The notes: a model not told the origin generated them from the sequence alone. Positions 1 to 6,716 are shown, numbered from the stretch's first letter. The stretch is DNA of 10,323 nucleotides from Planctomycetota bacterium (GCA_021795535.1 JAJYPG010000018.1:1-10323); one strand, 5' to 3'. Numbers and translations: made by a program.

Positions 1-1181
1 AAATCAAGCAAACGCTCGCGCAGGGTTTTGTGGGCCAGTTGGGCCAACTTGATGCGTGTGCTGTGGTGCATTTCATAAAGGGAAATGCGACTGACTTCCT
101 GTGCGAAATGCTCGGATCGAATAACCGCCAGAAATTCCAGATTGGTCCACAGACTGCGCGGGTCCATATTTGCCGACCCGACGATGGACCATTGCCGGTC
201 AATAATCACCAGTTTGGTGTGCATGACGCGGTTGTTACGCTCGAAAAGCCGAATTCCAGAACGCAACAGTTTTTTGTACAAATATCGCGTGGCATATTGC
301 GCCACAAGAACATCGGTTTTAGCCGGAACAATCACATACAGACGCACACCACGCCGCCGCGCGCTCATCAATTGGCCCATTACCCGGCCCACTGGAATGA
401 AGTAGGCCATGGCAATGACGATGCTTTTTTCCGCGCGGCGCAGCAGGCGGCGATAAACACGCGGGGCGCGGCTGAACTCAAGCCCCGGGCCACTGTCATA
501 AAAATGAATTGATTCCCGCCCATCTCCCAGTTTTACCCGACGGTATTCCGTCGGGCGGGGTGGCAGATACTGACGCCGGGCGTGCAGCCAAGATCGTTCA
601 AAACTCTGCGCAACTTCCTCTTGTTTAGGACCAGAGATTCGCAGATGCAGATCGCGCCACCCGGTGGTTGGGGCCTCGCGTTCATCCACATTCAGGAAGC
701 GGAAATCCCGTCCATGGTCAACGATATTCATCCCGCCGAAGTAGGCACAAAGCTCATCAATTACCAGCAGTTTACGATGGTCGCGGCGGTTGAAAATGGT
801 AAAAAGGGAAAAGCGACGGAGCGCCTCCCACAGGCTGTGGTAGGCGTGAACCTTTATGCCGGCGCTGCGCATGGCCGTGAAAAAATCCGTCCCGGTTTTC
901 TGGCTGCCCACCGCGTCATACAGTACGCGAACATCCAGGCCCTCTTTGGCACGCCGCATGAGGGCTTCGGCGATGCGATGGCCGCTTTCATCGTTGGCAA
1001 AAATGTAGGTTTCCAGCCAGATAAAACGCTGTGCGGCGTGAATGTCAGCCAGCATGGCGGCGAACAAGCGCGGGGCTTCGGTGAAAAGCGTCAGTTTATG
1101 GCCTGCGACATCGATGCTGGCTCCATCGGTGAGATCGCTAGTTGCGGGCAAGCGGGCCGTTTTCGGCTGGTTCACACTCAT
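1..1181 (-). CDS. cls: Cardiolipin synthase / phospholipase D family protein (3' end outside window)
   Basis: Translating the minus strand gives a protein of at least 393 residues with two HKD phospholipase D motifs. The first is HRKLLVID, with H135, K137 and D142, followed by GGMN. The second is HTKLVIID, with H321, K323 and D328, followed by the classic GSANMDPRS. Such enzymes condense phosphatidyl groups into cardiolipin at the inner membrane. There is no N-terminal transmembrane segment, and the chain enters the catalytic domain quickly (FIWLETYIF near residue 57). That architecture is like ClsB/YbhO rather than ClsA. ATG 1181 is the only usable start, because an in-frame stop lies about 50 bases upstream; its Shine-Dalgarno is weak. 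The frame is still open at base 1, and the family length of about 400 residues suggests only a few residues are missing. It lies 37 bp after the cupin gene. Long open frames on the plus strand here are shadows. Confidence 0.95.
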   Translation of the reverse strand, partial: MSVNQPKTARLPATSDLTDGASIDVAGHKLTLFTEAPRLFAAMLADIHAAQRFIWLETYIFANDESGHRIAEALMRRAKEGLDVRVLYDAVGSQKTGTDFFTAMRSAGIKVHAYHSLWEALRRFSLFTIFNRRDHRKLLVIDELCAYFGGMNIVDHGRDFRFLNVDEREAPTTGWRDLHLRISGPKQEEVAQSFERSWLHARRQYLPPRPTEYRRVKLGDGRESIHFYDSGPGLEFSRAPRVYRRLLRRAEKSIVIAMAYFIPVGRVMGQLMSARRRGVRLYVIVPAKTDVLVAQYATRYLYKKLLRSGIRLFERNNRVMHTKLVIIDRQWSIVGSANMDPRSLWTNLEFLAVIRSEHFAQEVSRISLYEMHHSTRIKLAQLAHKTLRERLLD

Positions 1182-1195
1182 ACCAAACCCGGTCT

Positions 1196-1213
1196 GCGGG
1201 CTTATCTGCCCGC
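1196..1213. repeat. Perfect 6-bp inverted repeat in the cls leader
   Basis: GCGGGC and GCCCGC are separated by six bases (TTATCT on the plus strand). The hairpin lies between the cupin stop codon and the cls start. No T-run follows on either side, so it is not a standard intrinsic terminator. It would form in the short 5' leader of a cls transcript started from the TATAAT box just upstream, or act as an mRNA stability or processing hairpin in a cupin-cls read-through transcript. Confidence 0.5.
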
Positions 1214-1217
1214 GTAA

Positions 1218-1223
1218 ATTATA
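1218..1223 (-). promoter_or_regulatory. Candidate -10 box (TATAAT) for cls
   Basis: A consensus TATAAT reads on the minus strand, overlapping the cupin stop codon and 36 bases before the cls ATG. The hexamer 17 bases further upstream (GCATAA) is not a good -35, so recognition would rest on the -10 alone. It suggests cls can be transcribed independently of ndk-cupin. Confidence 0.35.
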
Positions 1224-1584
1224 CTGAACAGTTCACGGGCTTATGCACACTGGCTGGCACAAGGCAGATGAATTCAAAGCCGGTGTCCGACCGGTTCTGA
1301 AACTGATGCATTTCGTTGGCCGGTACATAAATGACATCTCCAGGCGCAAGCGGCGTCTCACCCGCGGGTCCAATGGCCACGCCCCGTCCGGCGAGCACAA
1401 GCACCTCATGTTCATAATTATGCTGATGATGGGGGGTGTGGCCGCCGGGTGCCACGGAGAATTTACGCATGGCAAAATTCGGACAGTTTTCCGCCGGTCC
1501 AAGAAGCATCTGCATTTGAACGTCGCACGCACCCGACATCGTCACCGGATGGGCTTCAACCTGCGAACTGTGTTTAACGATCAT
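1219..1584 (-). CDS. Single-domain cupin protein
   Basis: The protein has 121 residues, the usual size of a one-domain cupin beta-barrel. Cupin motif 1 is visible as HHQHNYEHE, supplying the metal ligands H53, H55 and E60. Motif 2 is GDVIYVPANEMHQFQN, supplying H93. All four usual metal-binding positions are therefore present, and a metal-dependent small-molecule enzyme or sensor is likely; the substrate cannot be read from the sequence. There is no signal peptide, so it should be cytosolic. The start at ATG 1584 is supported by AGGAG (plus-strand complement at 1592-1596) with a seven-base spacer. The gene lies 53 bp after ndk and 37 bp before cls on the same strand, consistent with co-transcription. 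Such cupins are often annotated only as cupin 2 domain proteins, and no firmer function is justified. Confidence 0.92.
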   Translation of the reverse strand: MIVKHSSQVEAHPVTMSGACDVQMQMLLGPAENCPNFAMRKFSVAPGGHTPHHQHNYEHEVLVLAGRGVAIGPAGETPLAPGDVIYVPANEMHQFQNRSDTGFEFICLVPASVHKPVNCSV

Positions 1585-1637
1585 GGCGATACTCCTGTGC
1601 CGTTCCGTGAATGGTTGAACGGGTTTTCACGGGTTAT

Positions 1638-2108
1638 TTACTGGGGTTTTCCGCTGTCCATCTCATATACCCATGCCGCTTGTGCCATGGGATAGTCATG
1701 GAGTTCCTCATTCGTGAAAAACCGCTTGATTTCCGCTGTTGCCGCCTCTGGTGAATCGCTGCCGTGTATAAGATTAAAGCTGCTGGAAAGTCCGAAATCA
1801 CCACGAATGGTTCCCGGTTCAGCTTTGAAGTCAAACGTTGCGCCCATAAGTTTGCGTGAGACTTCAATGGCGTTATTACCCTGTAAAACCAGTTGCACTA
1901 CCGGACCACTGGTCATGAATTTTACCAGCGATTTGTAGAAGGGCCTGTTTTGGTGCATGGCGTAATGTTCCGCCGCCGTTGTGGGACTTATGCGGGCAAG
2001 TTTCATGGCCACAATCTGGAATCCCTTGGTTTCAAATCGTGAAATGATGCTGCCAACTAGACCACGCTGCACCGCGTCGGGTTTAAGAATAATGAGGGTT
2101 CGTTCCAT
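1638..2108 (-). CDS. ndk: Nucleoside diphosphate kinase
   Basis: This enzyme transfers the gamma phosphate from ATP to other (deoxy)nucleoside diphosphates through a phospho-histidine, balancing NTP and dNTP pools in the cytosol. The 156-residue protein begins with the family hallmark TLIILKPDAVQRG (Lys9). It carries the active-site block NLIHGSDS with catalytic His115, preceded by GTIRGDFG. All expected catalytic residues are present. The length is slightly above the usual 140-150 residues because of a short C-terminal tail after AWVYEMDSG. The start at ATG 2108 is supported by GGAGA seven bases upstream. A good promoter lies about 65-95 bp upstream, and cupin and cls genes follow on the same strand, so it is probably the first gene of a small operon. 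Confidence 0.98.
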   Translation of the reverse strand: MERTLIILKPDAVQRGLVGSIISRFETKGFQIVAMKLARISPTTAAEHYAMHQNRPFYKSLVKFMTSGPVVQLVLQGNNAIEVSRKLMGATFDFKAEPGTIRGDFGLSSSFNLIHGSDSPEAATAEIKRFFTNEELHDYPMAQAAWVYEMDSGKPQ

Positions 2109-2173
2109 ATCGTTTTCTCCGTTTAAACTGAATCTTCACAGGCTCCTTCAGCTCCGGGATCCACCGGTCAACC

Positions 2174-2201
2174 ATATTACGCGATCACGCCAATCCGGCA
2201 A
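2174..2201 (-). promoter_or_regulatory. Candidate sigma-70 promoter for ndk
   Basis: Reading the minus strand, TTGCCG (plus positions 2196-2201) and TAATAT (2174-2179) are separated by 16 bases. The predicted start point is near 2167, giving a leader of about 60 nt before the ndk ATG. Both hexamers are close to consensus. This is prediction from sequence only. Confidence 0.5.
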
Positions 2202-2255
2202 GCCCGGCGCGTCCCGTCCGGTCTGCCCATTTTTTTAGCGGATCGAGGCTTGTCC

Positions 2256-2343
2256 TGGGAGCGCGGCTGTCCTCACCTGCCTCCCGCCGTTCCCGGCATA
2301 GTTTCGGCGTCGATATTAGGCCTCGATGCGGGTATTTTGTCCG
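2256..2343 (+). repeat. Dispersed repeat, copy A
   Basis: The 88 bases here align without gaps to 9661-9748, with 74 identical positions (about 84 percent by my count). The first 20 bases are identical. Shared sub-structures are GCGGCT-GTCCTC followed by a decayed arm of an apparent inverted repeat (here ACCTGC), and a short perfect hairpin GCCG-TTCC-CGGC. The element lies upstream of the ndk promoter. It carries no transposase, and the differences are scattered, as in an old non-coding repeat family. Confidence 0.8.
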
Positions 2344-2384
2344 CACGCCTGATACTTGCAGGACTTGAGAGCTAGACCACAATT

Positions 2385-2400
2385 CTTTGTCGAAACAAAG
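2385..2400. repeat. Small hairpin CTTTGT-CGAA-ACAAAG
   Basis: A perfect 6-bp stem closes a four-base CGAA loop, just upstream of the weak promoter candidate for the GH20 gene. It could be an operator-like site or the structured edge of the adjacent repeat. No function can be assigned. Confidence 0.35.
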
Positions 2401-2507
2401 GTGTCATTCATAGCCGTGCGGCAGTATATATCCTCCTTAGAAAAACTCCCCTCAAATGTTGTTGTTAACAAGACTCTTTGGGTGTTTTTCGGTATCTTTA
2501 CACTTAT

Positions 2508-2513
2508 GGAAGG
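2508..2513 (+). promoter_or_regulatory. Ribosome-binding site that sets the GH20 start
   Basis: GGAAGG lies five bases before ATG 2519. The longer in-frame ATG at 2456 has no purine-rich site upstream, so 2519 is preferred and the protein begins MIDIPLLPIP. Confidence 0.6.
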
Positions 2514-2518
2514 CTTTT

Positions 2519-4477
2519 ATGATTGATATTCCGCTGCTCCCCATTCCCAAAAAACTTAAAGCCATGGCTGGCTTTTGGAAAATTCCGAAAACCGGAATCA
2601 TCGTGTTGGATCACTATGAAAATCAAGACCAATCGGACCGCGAATCCATTGCATATACCGCTAAAAAGCTGGCCGTCGCCCTCGCCGTGCGTGACAATAC
2701 CTGGAAGGCCATTACCCATCCCACTGCCAGCCAGATAAACGCCGCAACCATTCGCCTTAAAATTTGTCCCGCATCCGCTTTACCCCATCCGCAGGGCTAC
2801 CGTCTTTCCATCGCTTCCGATGGCGTAAGGGTTGAGGCTGGCACGGTGCAGGGTGGGGTTTATGCCTTGCAAACACTGCGTCAACTGGCGGCATGGAATA
2901 ATAAGCAATGGCCGACCATGAGTATTGTCGATTGGCCGGACTTCACCCGCCGCGGATTTTATCTGGATGTATCCCGTGGCAAGGTGCCGACGCGCAAAAC
3001 ATTATTGGCCCTGGTGGACCAGTTGGCCGAATTGAAAATAAACGAATTTCAAATGTACATTGAAAATGTGTTTTCTTTTCCAAGTCATCCGGACATAAGT
3101 GCTAATACAACTCCGCTTTCCGCTGAAGATATGGTGGCGGTGGATGGAGCCTGTCGCCGCAACGGTATTGATTTTGTCCCATCGCTGGCTTCGCTGGGCC
3201 ATTTTGAGAAAATTCTCCGCCTGCCGCGTTACCGCAAGCTCGCCGAGGTGGAACCTGCGGACCTGCGGCGTCAGGGAGTGAAAACTTGGAGCGAAGACCC
3301 CTGGACGCTCTGTGTAACCGACCGCCGGGCAAAAAAACTTCTTGCCGACATGTACCGCGAATTTCTGCCGCATTTTACATCCAGACAGTTTAATATCTGT
3401 TGCGATGAATCGTGGGATTTGGGCCTGGGCCGATCAAAGCCAAAGCTCGCGGAGAAGACGGGGCCCGTTGCGGAAAATGCGCGTATTGGCCGCCTGTATG
3501 TTGACTGGGTCAATTACTGTGCCAAATTGGCGACGGAACAGAGGAAAACCATTCAACTTTGGGGCGATATTATTTTCAATCATCCTGAATTGCTTCCGGA
3601 ATTACCGCGTGAAGCGGTTTTGCTGGAATGGGGTTATTCCGCCAAACTTCCCTTCGCGTCCCATGGAGACCTTTTCGCCAAAAACGGACGAAAATTTTAT
3701 CTTTGCCCCGGGACCTCCACCTGGCAATCCTTTGGAGGGCGAACCGATAACGCGCTGAAAAATATCCGACGTGCCGCCCTGGCCGGTGTGCGTTGTGGTG
3801 CCTATGGGTTGCTGGTCACCGACTGGGGGGACCATGGCCACCAGCAACTCTGGGCGGTCAGCCTGCTGCCCATGGCTTATGGCGCGGCGGTCGCGTGGAA
3901 CAGCAAACAGAAGGCGGATGCGGAATTCTGTAAAAATCTGGGTAAAGTGTTGCCACTGGATTCCCGCGGCCAATGGGTGGACATCGCGGCGGAATTGGGG
4001 AATGTCTACAAGCGAATAGCCAAACGTCCGCTGCCCAACAGTTCAATGGACTGGCAATTGTTTCGCGAACCATGGGGTGAAACAAAGTATCTGAAAATGA
4101 CGCGATCAGAGGTTTTAATGGTAGAGGCGAGGCATGTGAGCGGGCACATCCGCACGCTGGAAAATATGCTGGCACAACGAAAAAACGGTGCGGGGAAAAA
4201 CGACCGGCTGGGCGATTCCGTCGCGCTGAACGAGTTGCTTTTCACTGCGAAAATTATTCTTCACGCGCTGGAGCGAACCAAGTTTCGCTTCATGGTCGGC
4301 CACGCACAGATTAATCGTCCACAAAGCAAATTTCTCGCAGGTCGTCTTCTTTCCGATCTGAGAAAGTTGCGGAAGACCTATCCGGAATTGTGGTTGCGGA
4401 GGAATAAGCGATCCAGTCTGGCCGATGTTCTGATTTATTTTGATCGGTTAGCGGCGGAATATCAGAAATTAGTGTAA
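2519..4477 (+). CDS. Glycoside hydrolase family 20-like beta-N-acetylhexosaminidase
   Basis: The 652-residue protein has the layout of GH20 enzymes. An N-terminal GH20b-like alpha/beta domain includes GYRLSIASDGVRVEA...GGVYALQTLRQL (from about residue 93). The TIM-barrel then opens at RRGFYLDVSR (144-153). The barrel shows LASLGHFEKIL with His228, and NICCDESWD with the Asp296-Glu297 pair that matches the catalytic Asp-Glu of the family. In GH20, the Asp assists the substrate acetamido group and the Glu is the acid/base; applying this here is inference. The substrate is expected to be terminal GlcNAc or GalNAc. An alpha-helical C-terminal part of about 190 residues is unassigned. The preferred start gives no signal peptide, suggesting cytosolic action on imported or recycled oligosaccharides. 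Starting at 2456 would add 21 hydrophobic-leaning residues without a cleavage site. A PfkB kinase follows 100 bp downstream. Confidence 0.85.
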   Translation: MIDIPLLPIPKKLKAMAGFWKIPKTGIIVLDHYENQDQSDRESIAYTAKKLAVALAVRDNTWKAITHPTASQINAATIRLKICPASALPHPQGYRLSIASDGVRVEAGTVQGGVYALQTLRQLAAWNNKQWPTMSIVDWPDFTRRGFYLDVSRGKVPTRKTLLALVDQLAELKINEFQMYIENVFSFPSHPDISANTTPLSAEDMVAVDGACRRNGIDFVPSLASLGHFEKILRLPRYRKLAEVEPADLRRQGVKTWSEDPWTLCVTDRRAKKLLADMYREFLPHFTSRQFNICCDESWDLGLGRSKPKLAEKTGPVAENARIGRLYVDWVNYCAKLATEQRKTIQLWGDIIFNHPELLPELPREAVLLEWGYSAKLPFASHGDLFAKNGRKFYLCPGTSTWQSFGGRTDNALKNIRRAALAGVRCGAYGLLVTDWGDHGHQQLWAVSLLPMAYGAAVAWNSKQKADAEFCKNLGKVLPLDSRGQWVDIAAELGNVYKRIAKRPLPNSSMDWQLFREPWGETKYLKMTRSEVLMVEARHVSGHIRTLENMLAQRKNGAGKNDRLGDSVALNELLFTAKIILHALERTKFRFMVGHAQINRPQSKFLAGRLLSDLRKLRKTYPELWLRRNKRSSLADVLIYFDRLAAEYQKLV

Positions 4478-4510
4478 ATTATTGACTGAGTTACCGTATC
4501 GCTTATGGGT

Positions 4511-4525
4511 GGCCGAGAGTCGGCC
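4511..4525. repeat. Tight hairpin between GH20 and kinase genes
   Basis: GGCCGA and TCGGCC form a perfect six-pair stem with a three-base GAG loop, 34 bp after the GH20 stop. No U-run follows, so it is not a normal intrinsic terminator. It could protect the 3' end of the upstream message or reduce read-through into the kinase gene. Confidence 0.45.
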
Positions 4526-4577
4526 CGGCGGTTTGGAAGCGTAAAATATTAGAAACACCAGAAATACAAGGAATGCC

Positions 4578-5501
4578 ATGTCCCTGCTTGTTACCGGTTC
4601 GATTGGAATTGATACTGTCACCACACCACATGGTTCCGTCAGCGATGTTATTGGCGGGTCGGCCGTTTATTTCAGTTGGTCTGCGGCGGCCTTCGGCAAG
4701 GTTCGGCTGGTGGCGGTGGTGGGTGAGGATTTTCCCAAACGCATGAACCGTGCGTTTGACCATCCCAACATAGATACCGGTGGCCTGGAACGTCGGGCGG
4801 GAAGCAAAACATTCCGATGGGCAGGTCGCTACGATACGACCATGAATGAGGCAACCACCACGGGGGTGGAATTAAATGTTCTGGCAGAAAAAACACCCAT
4901 CGTTCCACCTTTTTTTGTGGATTCCAAAATTGTGTTCCTGGCCGCCACGCATCCAGCGCTTCAAATGGAGCTTCTTTCCCAGATTAAAAAGCCGCGACTG
5001 GTGGTTTCGGACACACGCGATTTGTGGATCAAAAGCTATACCGCTGAGTTTCAAAAAAGTCTCAAACAGATTGACGGCCTGGTACTCAACGACCTGGAAT
5101 CCCGACTGATTACCGGTGAAGTGAATCTGGTAACGGCACTGAATAAGATTCGGCGGATGTTAAAACCATCCGGCCCGCGTATGGTGGTGCTGAAAAAAGG
5201 TGAGCATGGCTGCCTGGCCGCGTGGGGAAATACCCTTTTTGCCATGCCGGCCTTTCCCACGGAAAAAGTGGTGGATCCGACCGGTGCGGGCGACAGCTTC
5301 GCCGGTGGTCTGCTGGGCTATCTGGCGGCAAGCGGCAAACTGAACCCACAAACATTCAAGCAGGCGGTGGTGGCCGGTACGGTTATGGCCAGCTTTACCA
5401 TTCAGGCCTTTTCGTTGGCAGGTTTGCAGAAAGCAGACAAGGCGGACATTGCGAGCCGAATGAAGGCGTTTTATAAAATGCTGACAGATGGTTTGGCATA
5501 A
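4578..5501 (+). CDS. PfkB-family (ribokinase-like) carbohydrate or nucleoside kinase
   Basis: The 307-residue protein has a complete ribokinase-family fold signature. The N-terminal strand is LLVTGSIGIDTV. The PfkB-1 region is IGGSAVYFSWSAAAFG (residues 25-40). The C-terminal PfkB-2 signature is DPTGAGDSFAGG, starting at Asp233, with Asp239 as the expected catalytic base and GAGD forming the anion hole. It should phosphorylate a sugar or nucleoside hydroxyl with ATP in the cytosol. The block KTFRWAGRYDTTMNEATT is typical of a subgroup usually annotated only as sugar kinase, and the substrate is not known to me. The start is supported by AAGGA at 4568-4572 with five bases to ATG 4578. It is co-directional with, and 100 bp after, the GH20 gene. 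A shared role in amino-sugar salvage is possible but is inference from position. Confidence 0.93.
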   Translation: MSLLVTGSIGIDTVTTPHGSVSDVIGGSAVYFSWSAAAFGKVRLVAVVGEDFPKRMNRAFDHPNIDTGGLERRAGSKTFRWAGRYDTTMNEATTTGVELNVLAEKTPIVPPFFVDSKIVFLAATHPALQMELLSQIKKPRLVVSDTRDLWIKSYTAEFQKSLKQIDGLVLNDLESRLITGEVNLVTALNKIRRMLKPSGPRMVVLKKGEHGCLAAWGNTLFAMPAFPTEKVVDPTGAGDSFAGGLLGYLAASGKLNPQTFKQAVVAGTVMASFTIQAFSLAGLQKADKADIASRMKAFYKMLTDGLA

Positions 5502-5530
5502 GAAATAAAGCGAATTTTGATTGAAGCGTC

Positions 5531-5552
5531 ATATTTTATAGGACTAAAATAT
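5531..5552. repeat. AT-rich inverted repeat after the kinase gene
   Basis: ATATTTTA and TAAAATAT form a perfect 8-bp inverted repeat with a six-base spacer (TAGGAC), 29 bp past the kinase stop codon. It may be a weak terminator for the GH20-kinase unit or a protein-binding operator. The all-AT arms and lack of a U-run argue against a strong terminator. Confidence 0.45.
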
Positions 5553-5582
5553 TGCTGCCGTTCTAAAGCGGCGACTGATAGC

Positions 5583-5595
5583 TGAAAATTTTTCA
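5583..5595. repeat. Palindrome TGAAAA-T-TTTTCA upstream of promoter
   Basis: A perfect 13-base palindrome lies eight bases before the candidate -35 box of the PEP-CTERM-like gene. Its position and symmetry fit an activator or repressor half-site pair, but an AT-rich UP element would look similar. Confidence 0.35.
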
Positions 5596-5603
5596 AAAAT
5601 AAT

Positions 5604-5631
5604 TTGCCTTTTGGCTCGCATGGACTATACT
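5604..5631 (+). promoter_or_regulatory. Candidate promoter for the PEP-CTERM-like gene
   Basis: TTGCCT (5604-5609), a 16-base spacer and TATACT (5626-5631) make a reasonable sigma-70 promoter. The predicted start at about 5638 would give a leader of about 260 nt before ATG 5898. Confidence 0.45.
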
Positions 5632-5638
5632 TTTCCAC

Positions 5639-5719
5639 ATGGAGGCGACTGTTGCCGGTGTACGGATGGGTATCTGTGCATTGGTTTCCGGAAATTTCGT
5701 TAATATCCGGCGGCCATAA
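5639..5719 (+). CDS. Possible leaderless 26-residue leader peptide
   Basis: An open frame of 26 codons plus TAA begins at the position where transcription from the TATACT box would start, so it could be translated without a leader. It has no Shine-Dalgarno and no recognisable sequence family. It could be a regulatory leader ORF for the sorted surface protein gene about 180 bp downstream, or chance. Confidence is low; it is listed because it would otherwise go unrecorded. Confidence 0.15.
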   Translation: MEATVAGVRMGICALVSGNFVNIRRP

Positions 5720-5897
5720 TTGAATCTGGCTTATTATTTATTGTGAGGGATGGCTTTGTTTTGCGGTTGACGCATTACGAAAAAATCGGGATTTTGTGAT
5801 TCCGGTTCCTCCATTTATTGAATGCTGCTTCCTCCTCTTTGGTTAAGTGCTGAAGACCGCAAATAAAGATTTTCCTCTTTTTTTTAGGAGCACGAAA

Positions 5898-6713
5898 ATG
5901 GGCAAGAACATAACAAAGTACGCAGTTGGCTTTACGGTCTTGGGATTGCTGGGAACTGCGGTGCCGGTGGGGGCACAGACATTCACCGGTTATTATCCGT
6001 CGGGCAGTTCAGGAAGCTATGCTTCGACCATCACCTTTGCCTTCGATCCTTATCAAAACCAGATAACCGTTAACATCCAGAACACCACCAATTCGGTCAA
6101 TAACATAGGGCAAGCGATTTCCGGTCTTTCATTTTCACTGGCGAATTTCAGCGGATCATTATCAATTGATCCAAACGCCTTGGTTGGTTATGAGGGTACC
6201 ACATCGGCGAATACCACAATTCCGACAGACGCATCAACCGCCGAGTTGGTCAACAGTGCTCTATATGATCCTTGGAATATTGGCTCATCAACTGCTGGCG
6301 TTTTTGCACTCGGCAATCCAAAAATAATCCCTGGACTTGCTGCCGGTCAAGACTACACGAAAGGTTCCCCCACCGATCTGGTTGTTGACACCATCGGCAA
6401 TAATCCCAACGGGAGTATTTCTTCCCATGAACCCTCACTGTTCGGCACGGGTACGAATGGGGCTAATGGTGTCACCTTTACATTGGACGCATCGTCTGAC
6501 GCGACCATGTTAAGCACCACCGCCGTGACGGGATATGTCAAGGTTTATTTCGGAACTGGTCCGGATATTTATGTGAATGATTACTCCCCGAACACGCCAA
6601 CCCCCATCCCAACTGGGGGTCCATTACCGATCCCCGCAACGCTGCCCTTGGTTGCCACGGGTGCGGTTGGTTTGGTTGCTCTACGTTTGCGGAAGCGAAA
6701 ATCCGCAATTTAA
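5898..6713 (+). CDS. Secreted protein with PEP-CTERM-like sorting signal
   Basis: The 271-residue product starts with a signal peptide: a basic N-terminus (MGKNITKY), a hydrophobic core to about residue 22 and a likely cleavage site after PVGA (Ala26). The mature body is rich in Ser, Thr, Asn and Gly, contains no cysteine and matches no domain I recognise; it looks like beta-rich extracellular matter. The C-terminus is a tripartite sorting signal: proline-rich linker, PIPATLPL motif (from residue 244), hydrophobic helix and RLRKRK basic end. In PEP-CTERM systems an exosortase cleaves at such a motif during export, usually linked to exopolysaccharide; no exosortase is in this window. The start at ATG 5898, with AGGAG seven bases upstream, is preferred over an in-frame ATG/GTG-type start near 5847, which would spoil the signal peptide. 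It appears to be transcribed alone. Confidence 0.85.
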   Translation: MGKNITKYAVGFTVLGLLGTAVPVGAQTFTGYYPSGSSGSYASTITFAFDPYQNQITVNIQNTTNSVNNIGQAISGLSFSLANFSGSLSIDPNALVGYEGTTSANTTIPTDASTAELVNSALYDPWNIGSSTAGVFALGNPKIIPGLAAGQDYTKGSPTDLVVDTIGNNPNGSISSHEPSLFGTGTNGANGVTFTLDASSDATMLSTTAVTGYVKVYFGTGPDIYVNDYSPNTPTPIPTGGPLPIPATLPLVATGAVGLVALRLRKRKSAI

Positions 6714-6716
6714 AAA

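Larger units (their letters stand above)
2109..2518. other. Divergent intergenic region between ndk and the GH20 gene
   Basis: These 410 bases separate the diverging ndk and hexosaminidase genes. They hold the ndk promoter (2174-2201), copy A of the dispersed repeat (2256-2343) and a small CTTTGT/ACAAAG hairpin with a CGAA loop (2385-2400). A weak plus-strand promoter candidate is GTGTCA at 2401-2406, an 18-base gap and TATATA at 2425-2430. A minus-strand open frame of 65 codons (2185-2382) crosses the repeat and has no coding support. An in-frame ATG at 2456 could extend the GH20 protein by 21 residues but has no ribosome-binding site. Confidence 0.6.
5502..5897. other. Long intergenic leader before the PEP-CTERM-like gene
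   Basis: These 396 bases hold no recognised gene. They contain two AT-rich palindromes (5531-5552 and 5583-5595), a promoter candidate (5604-5631) and a 26-codon open frame (5639-5719) whose ATG coincides with the predicted transcription start. There is also a TTGACG at 5767-5772 with a poor -10 (GATTTT) 17 bases on, and pyrimidine-rich CCTCC segments near 5805 and 5831 that could pair with the AGGAG ribosome-binding site at 5886-5890. The leader of the downstream message would therefore be about 260 nt if the first promoter is used. Confidence 0.55.

Noticed and set aside
30..1217. Long plus-strand open frames (30-512, 582-1217) opposite cls
   Set aside because: The minus strand here encodes both HKD motifs of a phospholipase D enzyme. 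The plus-strand frames are antisense shadows with no recognisable protein features.
2185..2382. 65-codon minus-strand frame upstream of ndk
   Set aside because: It runs through the dispersed repeat. The same frame in copy B contains a stop, and there is no ribosome-binding site.
2456..2518. Upstream ATG extending the GH20 protein by 21 residues
   Set aside because: It has no ribosome-binding site, while ATG 2519 has GGAAGG at good spacing. The extension has no signal-peptidase site.
5847..5897. Upstream start extending the PEP-CTERM-like protein by 17 residues
   Set aside because: It would bury the signal peptide behind charged residues and lacks a ribosome-binding site. ATG 5898 has AGGAG seven bases upstream.
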